Shown here in pieces: positions 56,070 through 62,700 of a stretch of 64,000 nt of DNA; positions within the stretch are counted from its first letter, which is position 1; every line of letters begins with the position of its first letter. The stretch covers positions 1,608,001 through 1,672,000 of the forward strand of contig NZ_CP121113.1 in assembly GCF_029581395.1 (NCBI RefSeq). The letters run 5' to 3'. The notes below the pieces were generated by a model. It did not search any database. It saw nothing but the letters and a program-made list of their open reading frames with translations, and was not told the origin of the DNA. The position numbers and the translations under genes were made by a program. Origin of the DNA: Roseinatronobacter sp. S2 (lineage in GTDB: Bacteria; Pseudomonadota; Alphaproteobacteria; Rhodobacterales; Rhodobacteraceae).

Positions 56070-57259
56070 CAGTCCAGCCGGAAGAAAACAGCTTTCAGGT
56101 AGCCACTTTCGGCCAGTTGCGGCAATTGCGGATGATCTGCGCCACCAAAGCCTGTGTGAATCAGTTGCCCGCGACGCCCTGCGCGCCCGATGCCGCGCGC
56201 GCTGGCGTTGCGAAAACTGCCAAGGTCGGCGGCGTGCGAGCATGAACACAGGCCCAGATAACCCCCCGGTGCCACCAGCGGGGCCGCCAGACGTGCGACG
56301 CGTTCATAGGCGCGCAGGCCCTTGTCCAGTGCCGGTTTGTTGGGCGCAAATGCGGGTGGGTCACACACGACAAGATCGAACTGCGCCCCCTCAGCGGCAA
56401 GGGCTTCCATTGCTGCGAAGGCATCGCCTTGACGGGTCTGGAAACGGTCATCCAGCCCGCTTGCGGTGGCACCGTTCTTTGCAAGTTCCAATGCGGGCGC
56501 GGAGCTGTCCACCGCCAGCGCGGATGCGGCACCTTGCGCCAGTGCTGCCAGCGCAAAGCCGCCGACATGCGAAAAGACATCCAGAACGCGCGCGCCCCTG
56601 GCCAGCCGTGCAGCAAAGGCATGATTGTCGCGCTGGTCGAAAAACAAACCTGTTTTCTGCCCGCCCAACAGGTCGGCCATATAGGTGGCGCCGTTCATTT
56701 CCACTGGCACGGCCCCGTCCAGACTGCCGCAATGCAGGACAGTTTCTTCATCCAGCCCTTCAAGCGCGCGCGAGCGGCCACTGCCATTCTTGACAATGGT
56801 GGACACGCCGGTGACTTGCTGAAGCGCCTGCGCCAGAAGCGGGAACTGCGCCTCGGCCCATGCTGCGTTTGGCTGGATCACGGCGGCATCGCCGAAGCGG
56901 TCGATCACCACGCCGGGCAGGCCGTCGGCTTCGGCATGGACCAACCGGTAAAAGGGTGTGTCGTGCAGCCGCGTGCGCAGTTCCTGCGCGCGTGAAATGC
57001 GGTCTGCCAGCCAGTCGATGTTGATTTCTGCATCGGGGTTGCGGTCCATCATGCGGGCGATGATTTTCGACACCGGATTGACCGTCACCAGTCCCAGCGG
57101 GCGGCCTTCGGAATCTTCCAGCGTGGCGAAACACCCGGCGGGCAATGCGCGGGTGCGCCGGTCCGTGACAAGTTCATTGGCAAAGACCCAAGGGAACCCG
57201 TGGCGGATAGCGCGGGCTTCGGCTTTGGGTTTCAGGCGGATGACGGCATGTTTTGACAT
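56069..57259 (-). CDS. RlmI/RlmK-like class I SAM-dependent rRNA methyltransferase
   Basis: 396 residues. An N-terminal PUA-like domain (with RHGFPWVFANEL) precedes a Rossmann methyltransferase with VLDVFSHVGGFAL and CDPPAFAPNKPALDKG, the NPPxF-type catalytic motif as DPPAF. Homologues methylate 23S rRNA C1962 (RlmI). The ATG at 57259 has AGGTG upstream; the upstream frame is unsupported. The gene is the first of a two-gene unit with the PIN protein. Confidence 0.88.
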   Translation of the reverse strand: MSKHAVIRLKPKAEARAIRHGFPWVFANELVTDRRTRALPAGCFATLEDSEGRPLGLVTVNPVSKIIARMMDRNPDAEINIDWLADRISRAQELRTRLHDTPFYRLVHAEADGLPGVVIDRFGDAAVIQPNAAWAEAQFPLLAQALQQVTGVSTIVKNGSGRSRALEGLDEETVLHCGSLDGAVPVEMNGATYMADLLGGQKTGLFFDQRDNHAFAARLARGARVLDVFSHVGGFALAALAQGAASALAVDSSAPALELAKNGATASGLDDRFQTRQGDAFAAMEALAAEGAQFDLVVCDPPAFAPNKPALDKGLRAYERVARLAAPLVAPGGYLGLCSCSHAADLGSFRNASARGIGRAGRRGQLIHTGFGGADHPQLPQLAESGYLKAVFFRLD

Positions 57260-57396
57260 ATTGGGCACCTTTTGGCATTCGCTGTCAGCCCTACGCCAGC
57301 AACCCGCTAGAGGGAAGGGGCAGTGACCCGCGCAATGGGCCACAGGTTGGCTGAATATTGCCCATCGGTGAAAAAACCTACAAAAGCATGTGCTTT

Positions 57397-57456
57397 CAAT
57401 GACTATTGGTTATTCCTTCGCATGGCATTTCATCCTATAGTCATTGGAAAAATGCC
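57397..57456. promoter_or_regulatory. Nested inverted repeats upstream of ihfB
   Basis: CAATGACTAT (57397-57406) is the exact inverse of ATAGTCATTG (57437-57446), 30 bases apart. GGCATTT (57424-57430) inverts AAATGCC (57450-57456). They interlock in the ihfB promoter area. They may be operators or an mRNA structure. The RlmI-like gene starts divergently at 57259. Confidence 0.4.
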
Positions 57457-57520
57457 GTAGCTTGCATTTGTGTCCGTGATGACGCGGAACGCGCTGCGCA
57501 CAAAACCGGGGGTGACATAA

Positions 57521-57808
57521 ATGATTCGTTCGGAACTGATCCAGATAATAGCCGATGAAAACCCGCACCTGTTCCAGCGCGATGTCGAGCGAATTGTGAA
57601 CACGATCTTTGAAGAAATCACCGAAGCCCTTGCGCGCGGCGAGCGGGTGGAGTTGCGTGGGTTCGGCGCATTTTCCGTCAAGCAACGCGACGCCCGTATC
57701 GGGCGTAACCCGCGCACTGGCGAAAGTGTCAAGGTAGAAGAAAAGGCCGTGCCGTTTTTCAAGACTGGAAAGTTGTTGCGCGACCGGCTGAACGGAATTG
57801 AGGAATAG
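57521..57808 (+). CDS. ihfB: Integration host factor subunit beta
   Basis: 95 residues. Typical HU/IHF family: [19 protein letters not shown] and the DNA-minor-groove arm segment RNPRTGESV. The [15 protein letters not shown]-terminus is the beta subunit pattern. It bends DNA as a heterodimer with IhfA. GGGGG lies upstream. Five bases separate it from lapA. In many Rhodobacterales rpsA sits directly upstream, but not here. Confidence 0.95.
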   Translation: MIRSELIQIIADENPHLFQRDVERIVNTIFEEITEALARGERVELRGFGAFSVKQRDARIGRNPRTGESVKVEEKAVPFFKTGKLLRDRLNGIEE

Positions 57809-57813
57809 TAAAA

Positions 57814-58167
57814 ATGCTGACCTATCTGCGTTATGGCGTGCTGACGATTGTCGCTGTGATCCTGCTGACAATCGCGCTGGCCAACCGGACCGTGATTACG
57901 GTGAAGTTGCTGCCTGATGCACTGGCCGGCGTGCTGGGGTTCAACCTGTCGATGACGCTGCCTTTGTTTATTATCCTTGGTCTGGCAATCGGGTTCGGGT
58001 TGCTGCTGGGGTTTGTGTGGGAATGGCTGCGCGAGCATGGCTATCGCAGCGAAGCATCGCGCGCCCGCCGCGAGGCAGAGGCGCTGCGCGCTGATCTGAA
58101 GCGGGTGGAAACCATTGCGCCCCAGACCCGCAAGGATGATGTTCTTGCCGTTCTTGACGCGCGCTGA
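57814..58167 (+). CDS. lapA: LapA/DUF1049 membrane protein
   Basis: 117 residues. Two TM helices (~6-24, ~45-68), then a cytoplasmic tail with a coiled-coil (ASRARREAEALRADLKR). LapA in E. coli works with LapB to control LpxC levels and LPS synthesis. Located between ihfB and trpF, as in related genomes. The gene begins with ATG five bases after ihfB, so co-transcription is likely. Confidence 0.88.
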   Translation: MLTYLRYGVLTIVAVILLTIALANRTVITVKLLPDALAGVLGFNLSMTLPLFIILGLAIGFGLLLGFVWEWLREHGYRSEASRARREAEALRADLKRVETIAPQTRKDDVLAVLDAR

Positions 58168-58173
58168 GGGCAT

Positions 58174-58848
58174 ATGTCGGACGCTGTTCATATCAAGATT
58201 TGCGGGTTAAGCGACCCTGACACGGTAGCCGCCGCCGTGACTGCGGGCGCGCGTTATGTGGGGTTTGTGTTTTTCCCCAGATCACCGCGCCATGTGTCCC
58301 TTGCGCAAGCGCGCGCATTGGCGCTGTCCGTGCCCGAAGGCGTGGCCAAGGTTGCGCTGACAGTCGACGCGGATGACGACATGCTGCGCAGGCTGACAGA
58401 GGACGTGCCGCTGGATATGTTGCAGCTGCACGGACATGAGCCGCCCGCGCGTGTGACCGAAGTGCGCCAGCGTTTCGGTTTGCCTGTCATGAAGGCAGTT
58501 GGTGTGGCCGGACCGCAGGATCTGGAAGATCTGGAAACATATGGCAAGGTTGCCGATCAGTTGCTGGTGGATGCCAAGCCATCGGAAAATGCGGCGCTTC
58601 CCGGTGGCAACGGATTAAGCTTTGACTGGCGGTTGATTGCGGGGCGGCGCTGGAATTGTCCGTGGATGCTGGCGGGGGGGCTTGATGCGGGCAATGTCGC
58701 GCAGGCCATCCGCCTGACAGGCGCGCGCCAGATCGATGTGTCCTCTGGTGTTGAAATCCGGCCCGGTGTGAAGGACGCGGCGCGCATAACCGCGTTTATC
58801 CGCGCGGCGCAATCCGCGCTGGCGGCGTCGCAGCCGAATATCGGCTAG
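58174..58848 (+). CDS. trpF: Phosphoribosylanthranilate isomerase
   Basis: 224 residues. The TrpF motifs KICGL (Cys10) and IDVSSGVE (catalytic Asp region) are intact. It converts PRA to CdRP in tryptophan synthesis. It follows lapA at seven bases. In many relatives trpB comes next; here the next gene is an Rrf2 regulator in the opposite direction. Confidence 0.95.
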   Translation: MSDAVHIKICGLSDPDTVAAAVTAGARYVGFVFFPRSPRHVSLAQARALALSVPEGVAKVALTVDADDDMLRRLTEDVPLDMLQLHGHEPPARVTEVRQRFGLPVMKAVGVAGPQDLEDLETYGKVADQLLVDAKPSENAALPGGNGLSFDWRLIAGRRWNCPWMLAGGLDAGNVAQAIRLTGARQIDVSSGVEIRPGVKDAARITAFIRAAQSALAASQPNIG

Positions 58849-58891
58849 ATCATGATACGCAAGGCCGGTTCCGGCATGTGCGCGGCGTGGT

Positions 58892-59407
58892 TCAGGCGAC
58901 AGTTTCGGGTGCGATAACGGCAACGGTTGCGGTCATATCCACATGCACAGGGGCGCAACGCTTGGGCACGCGCGGCCCTTCGACCGACAGGATCGCTTCC
59001 AGACCGGCATTGCAGTTCACCAGTTCGGACAGATACAGATCGTCCAATGCGCTGTAGAAGGATTCCACGGCGCGCGACAGATGCGGGCGCATGACGCAGT
59101 GATCCTTTAGCGGGCAGGTGTTGGTATCAGAAAAGCACTCCATGAAGGGCAGGCCGGATTCAAAGCTGCGAAACACCTCTCCCACGCTGATGCAGGACGG
59201 ATCGCGTGCAAGATGAAACCCGCCATGGCGGCCGCGCAATGTGGTGATGAACCCGTCCTGCCCAAGTTTGTTGATCACCTGTGCCAGATGGTTTTCGGAT
59301 GCATTGATTGCCTGTGCGGCGTCTTGCTTGCGCACCAGCGTGTCGTGATTGACCGCGCAGAACATCAACGTGCGTAGTGCCAGATTGGTGCGGGTTGTCA
59401 GACGCAT
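58892..59407 (-). CDS. Rrf2-family transcriptional regulator, NsrR-like
   Basis: 171 residues. Winged helix with recognition helix ENHLAQVINKLG, then a three-cysteine cluster Cys91-x6-Cys98-x5-Cys104 (MECF...TCPLKDHC). The spacing is that of NsrR, which holds a [4Fe-4S] or [2Fe-2S] cluster and senses nitric oxide. RirA has a related pattern, so an iron sensor is the alternative. A longer C-terminus than usual ends in VAVIAPETVA. A perfect FNR box lies 126 bases upstream. Confidence 0.85.
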   Translation of the reverse strand: MRLTTRTNLALRTLMFCAVNHDTLVRKQDAAQAINASENHLAQVINKLGQDGFITTLRGRHGGFHLARDPSCISVGEVFRSFESGLPFMECFSDTNTCPLKDHCVMRPHLSRAVESFYSALDDLYLSELVNCNAGLEAILSVEGPRVPKRCAPVHVDMTATVAVIAPETVA

Positions 59408-59532
59408 TCAAAGCTCTCCCATCTATAAAGCACGAAACGCGGGTCGGGGCGTAGGCAATGGCCCCCACAATGGCCTTGTGCAGAAATCATAATATTTTGG
59501 TGCTTGTTATCCGGTCATCGGGGCGGCTGTCA

Positions 59533-59546
59533 TTGATCAAGATCAA
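59533..59546. promoter_or_regulatory. Perfect FNR/Dnr-type box upstream of the Rrf2 gene
   Basis: TTGAT-CAAG-ATCAA matches the FnrL/Dnr/Nnr consensus TTGAT-N4-ATCAA exactly. It lies in a 299-base gap with only the minus-strand regulator starting from it (59407), so it probably controls that gene. The rest of the gap (59408-59706) holds no gene. Confidence 0.7.
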
Positions 59547-59706
59547 GTCTGACGTGTCGTCTGCTGCCGGTTATCATCTGCGGCGCGCGTGGCCTGTGCC
59601 TGTTTGGCCAAACGAAACTGGCGCAGGGCAGTAGATGCCCTGCGCCTGATGGCCCGACTTACTTTTTACTTGTTACCCAACACTTCGGGCCGGTAAACCC
59701 TGCCCG

Positions 59707-60480
59707 TCAGTCGGCTGCGTGAAACACTGTCACGTCGCGCAGAACCACGTCGAGTGCCTCGATCTCCCAGCTTTCGGTGACCATCCCGCTGGACAGATCA
59801 ACCGTGTGGAACGCGCCATTGGCGACCAGCCAGGCGGTGTTTTCGCCGTCTGCCGTGGTGGCGATATCGAAGGCAACCGGGCCGTCAAACATGGCGCCTG
59901 TTTCACCGATCACGACATTGTCGCCGTCATTTGGCGCTGTTTGCTGCAACAGCGATGCAAGCGCTGTGTCAATGTTGTACATCATGGTGCTGTCGGGCTG
60001 GCCAAAGGAATTGGCATATGCCGTCCCGCCAACCATGGGCATGCCTTCAGTGCCATCAGTGAAGCTTAGGCTGCCGTCAACGGTGACCGCGCCGCTGCCC
60101 AGATTGACACGGTGGTTCGTAGTGCCGGACATGAAGCGCAATGCGTCGGGGACGGGGTTGATGTCGACGATCACAACGTCATCTTCGCCATGTTCCAGCG
60201 GGGTGTCCATGGTCGTCACAATTGACCATTCACCCGTTTCGGGGTCAACATTCACAACTGCAAATTCGTCGGTGACTGCAATAATCTCGCCCGTGGCGGG
60301 CCGGAAGTCGATGCCAAGGATACGCCCGTCATAGTCGATGTCCTGCATTCCGATGACTTGCGCTGTCTCCAGATCGATGGACACAAGTGTGCGGTCACCG
60401 GCAAGTCCGACAGCTGTGGTCGCGGATGCGCCAGTTGTCATCAATACTGCCATAAGGGTGGGTGCTGTAAGCTTGAGCAT
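59707..60480 (-). CDS. DUF4394-type secreted beta-propeller-like protein
   Basis: 257 residues. A signal peptide (~1-24, ending ASA) and a repetitive beta-rich body with ITAVGLAGDRTLVSID-like blades, VIGMQDIDYDGRILGIDFRP and GTAYANSFG; the pattern is DUF4394. No cysteine in the mature chain. Function unknown. The ATG at 60480 has GGAG ten bases upstream. It is divergent from SQR, with the FNR box and the palindrome between them, so it may share regulation with sulfide oxidation. Confidence 0.8.
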   Translation of the reverse strand: MLKLTAPTLMAVLMTTGASATTAVGLAGDRTLVSIDLETAQVIGMQDIDYDGRILGIDFRPATGEIIAVTDEFAVVNVDPETGEWSIVTTMDTPLEHGEDDVVIVDINPVPDALRFMSGTTNHRVNLGSGAVTVDGSLSFTDGTEGMPMVGGTAYANSFGQPDSTMMYNIDTALASLLQQTAPNDGDNVVIGETGAMFDGPVAFDIATTADGENTAWLVANGAFHTVDLSSGMVTESWEIEALDVVLRDVTVFHAAD

Positions 60481-60594
60481 GAAAATCTCCATTTTCGGGT
60501 TTGTTGGTTAACAATGCTGAAACGGGGGGCGCGGGCAGATAGTTTCAGCGCTGTGGTCACAGCGTCGTGAAAATTGTCCCGCAAGGGCACCGTT

Positions 60595-60608
60595 TTGATC
60601 TGGATCAT
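60595..60608. promoter_or_regulatory. Near-perfect FNR-type box in the DUF4394/SQR intergenic region
   Basis: TTGAT-CTGG-ATCAT differs from the TTGAT-N4-ATCAA consensus only at the last base. It is 61 bases from the SQR start and 115 from the DUF4394 start, and could serve either. Confidence 0.5.
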
Positions 60609-60631
60609 ATATTCGTAAAGTTATATATGAT
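60604..60631. promoter_or_regulatory. 28-bp palindromic operator-like site upstream of SQR
   Basis: ATCATATAT (60604-60612) and ATATATGAT (60623-60631) are perfect inverse repeats separated by 10 bases. It overlaps the right half of the FNR-like box. AT-rich dyads of this kind fit ArsR-family sulfide or persulfide repressors (SqrR/BigR), though the ATTC-N8-GAAT core is not exact. No such regulator is encoded in the window. Confidence 0.55.
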
Positions 60632-60668
60632 TTCTTGAGTATATATTTTGTTGAAACGGGGGGATTCG

Positions 60669-61991
60669 ATGATGGACCTGCAAAAGCTTGCAACCAGTCG
60701 TCGCGGTTTTATGGGCCTTGCAGCCGGTGGCAGTGCAGCCATAGCGTTGGGGGCTGCGGGCAAACCGGCACAGGCACAGCGCACCAATGCGCGCATTCTG
60801 ATCATGGGGGCAGGGGCAGGGGGCGCTGCAATCGCCAACCGTCTGACTGAGCGTCTGGATGGTGCACAGATCACTGTGCTGGACGGACGCCCGCAGCATT
60901 GGTATCAGCCGGGTTTCACATTGATCGCATCGGGCCTGCGCAAGGCCGATTATGCGATTTCGTCGACGGAACAATGGCTGCCGCGCGGTGTGACATATGT
61001 CAACGAATATGCCGCCGAACTGGACCCCGACGCAAACCGTGTCACCACCACCGGCGGGCAGCGTATTGACTATGATTACCTGATTGTTGCCACGGGTCTG
61101 GTGCTGGACTGGGACGCAATCGAAGGGTTCGACCTGAGCATGGCCGGCCCCGAAAACGGGATCGCGGCCCATTATGCCAGCCCCGAGCACGCCGCGTTAA
61201 GCTGGCAGGCGCTGGACAAATTCACCGACGAGGGGGGCATTGGCATGTTTGGCCGCCCCGCGACCGAGATGAAATGCGCAGGCGCCCCCGTCAAGCTGTG
61301 CTTTCTGGGCGAAGATATTGCCACCACCAAGGGCAACCGCAGCAAATGCGACTTCATCTATAATGCGCAGGCCACAAACCTGTTCGGGGTGCCGGTCATT
61401 CACCACCGCGTGCGCCAGATCATGGATGAACGCAACATCACCTACCGCTACCAGCATGTGCTGAAGGGCATCGATCTGGGGGCCAGGACTGCCACATTTA
61501 CCACGCCCGACGGGGATGTAACGGATAAGTGGGATTTCATCAATGTCATCCCGCCGCAGCGTGCGCCGCAGGTCATTCGCGATTCCGGTCTGGCATGGGC
61601 CGATCGCTGGACAGATCAGGGCTGGATCGAAGTGGACATGCACACGCTGCGTCATGCGCGCTATGCCAACATCTTTGGCATTGGCGACATCAATGGTGTG
61701 CCCAAGGGCAAGACCGCCGCGTCGGTCAAGTTTCACATTCCGGTGGTCGAGGATCATCTGGTCAGCGAAATTTCGGGCCGCGAAGGGACGCGCCTGTATG
61801 ACGGCTACACGTCTTGTCCGCTGATCACCCGCATTGGCCGCGCCATGCTGGTGGAGTTCGACTACAAGGACAACCTGACCCCGTCCTTCCCCGGTGTGAT
61901 TGCCCCGCTGGAGGAATTGTGGATCAGTTGGCTGATGAAGGAAGTCGCGCTGAAAGCCACTTATAACGCCATGCTGCGCGGTCGCGCCTGA
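60669..61991 (+). CDS. Type II sulfide:quinone oxidoreductase with Tat signal
   Basis: 440 residues. The N-terminus has a twin-arginine motif (SRRGFMG), a hydrophobic stretch and AQA cleavage site. The flavoprotein has GAGAGGAAIANRL and IVATG. The catalytic cysteines Cys203 (KCAGAP) and Cys383 (TSCPLIT) sit like Cys201/Cys379 of human SQOR, so it is a type II (mitochondrial-like) SQR oxidising H2S to sulfane sulfur and reducing ubiquinone. The start ATG at 60669 follows GGGGG; a TTG at 60648 is less likely. DUF5368 follows. Confidence 0.87.
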   Translation: MMDLQKLATSRRGFMGLAAGGSAAIALGAAGKPAQAQRTNARILIMGAGAGGAAIANRLTERLDGAQITVLDGRPQHWYQPGFTLIASGLRKADYAISSTEQWLPRGVTYVNEYAAELDPDANRVTTTGGQRIDYDYLIVATGLVLDWDAIEGFDLSMAGPENGIAAHYASPEHAALSWQALDKFTDEGGIGMFGRPATEMKCAGAPVKLCFLGEDIATTKGNRSKCDFIYNAQATNLFGVPVIHHRVRQIMDERNITYRYQHVLKGIDLGARTATFTTPDGDVTDKWDFINVIPPQRAPQVIRDSGLAWADRWTDQGWIEVDMHTLRHARYANIFGIGDINGVPKGKTAASVKFHIPVVEDHLVSEISGREGTRLYDGYTSCPLITRIGRAMLVEFDYKDNLTPSFPGVIAPLEELWISWLMKEVALKATYNAMLRGRA

Positions 61992-62000
61992 CCTTGCCCC

Positions 62001-62049
62001 CGGGGGCTGCCGCCCCCGGACCCCTGCGAGTATTTCGGGCAAGATGAAA
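62001..62049 (+). repeat. Hairpin plus GAGTATTT-N3-GCAAGATGAAA motif, copy 2
   Basis: CGGGGGC (62001-62007) pairs with GCCCCCG (62012-62018). After nine bases GAGTATTT (62028-62035), CGG and GCAAGATGAAA (62039-62049) repeat the motif seen at 8948-8969. It lies between SQR and the DUF5368 ribosome site. Confidence 0.75.
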
Positions 62050-62072
62050 CGGCCCGTATGAGAGGATGAAAA

Positions 62073-62429
62073 ATGGAAGACTTCACCCTGATGACGCTTC
62101 TGGCTGTGTTCGAGGAAATCTTCGGGCGTGGGCTGTTCTGGGCCATGGTTGCTGTGGCCGTCGCGATTACGCTTGGCTATGTCTATGTTCTGGTGCGTGA
62201 CCGCGCGATGTCGATGCGTAAATTCCTGCTGGCGCAACTGTCCATGCCCATTGGCGGCGTGGCGGCGGTGGCGTTTGTCATGATGATGACGAATTCGGGT
62301 TTTGCCGATATCGGCGGGCCGATTGACTGGATTGTGCTGCTGGGCGTTTTTGTCGCAGGGGCGGTGGGTTTCGCAATTCTGGTCTATGTGGTTCAGTCGT
62401 TGGTGCGGGGCAAGGAAGCTGACATCTGA
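62073..62429 (+). CDS. DUF5368 membrane protein
   Basis: 118 residues with three to four hydrophobic segments (about 18-42, 55-70 and 85-108). This is the DUF5368 pattern. It is encoded directly after SQR with 81 bases between and AGAGG before the ATG, which suggests a role in sulfide oxidation or membrane quinone coupling (inference). No cysteine or cofactor motif is visible. Confidence 0.8.
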   Translation: MEDFTLMTLLAVFEEIFGRGLFWAMVAVAVAITLGYVYVLVRDRAMSMRKFLLAQLSMPIGGVAAVAFVMMMTNSGFADIGGPIDWIVLLGVFVAGAVGFAILVYVVQSLVRGKEADI

Positions 62430-62490
62430 CCCCTTGCACGACTGAAGACCGGCCAGCGGGTGCTCCTCCGATAAAAGACCCTGGCCTGCC

Positions 62491-62533
62491 AGCCCGAGCC
62501 CTTCCTCCCAAAGGCGCGGGCTTTCGCGTTTTT
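62491..62533 (+). terminator. Terminator of the SQR-DUF5368 unit
   Basis: AGCCCG (62491-62496) pairs with CGGGCT (62517-62522), with further internal pairing, followed by TTCGCGTTTTT. It lies 61 bases after the DUF5368 stop and before the cysS leader, so cysS should have its own promoter. Confidence 0.6.
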
Positions 62534-62536
62534 GGG

Positions 62537-62566
62537 CTTGGCAGCAGCGGGGGCCGCGCGTATGGT
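62537..62566 (+). promoter_or_regulatory. Candidate cysS promoter
   Basis: CTTGGC (62537-62542) and TATGGT (62561-62566), 18 bases apart, are weak -35/-10 matches. The predicted transcription start would be at about 62573, which is the A of the leader ATG, so the leader could be a leaderless ORF. This is a weak, hand-made prediction. Confidence 0.3.
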
Positions 62567-62572
62567 CGCGTC

Positions 62573-62617
62573 ATGAACACCTTGACCTGCATGATTTGCT
62601 GCTGCATTTGCCGCTGA
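62573..62617 (+). CDS. Cysteine-rich leader peptide upstream of cysS (putative)
   Basis: A 14-codon ORF, MNTLTCMICCCICR with TGA at 62615-62617. Five of 14 residues are cysteine, all TGC codons, four of them within the last six residues. It is 83 bases from the cysS ATG. A stable hairpin (62624-62669) follows. This layout is that of an amino-acid-responsive leader, in which ribosome stalling at Cys codons during cysteine or Cys-tRNA shortage would change downstream folding. No strong ribosome site precedes it. I know of no described peptide of this sequence. Chance occurrence in the TGCTGCTGC stretch is the alternative. Confidence 0.5.
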   Translation: MNTLTCMICCCICR

Positions 62618-62623
62618 GTTTCC

Positions 62624-62669
62624 GGCGGGTGGTCTTGTTTTCATTTCCCTGATCGAGTGATCCCCCGCC
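62624..62669 (+). promoter_or_regulatory. Hairpin between the Cys leader ORF and cysS
   Basis: GGCGGGTGGTC (62624-62634) pairs with GATCCCCCGCC (62659-62669) with one mismatch and one wobble, around a 24-base loop. It starts seven bases after the leader stop and ends 20 bases before the cysS Shine-Dalgarno (GAGAGGAGAGG). It has no U-tract, so it would more likely act on translation, Rho access or stability than as an intrinsic terminator. Confidence 0.5.
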
Positions 62670-62700
62670 CGCGCGCCAGCATGGCCCGAGAGGAGAGGAC

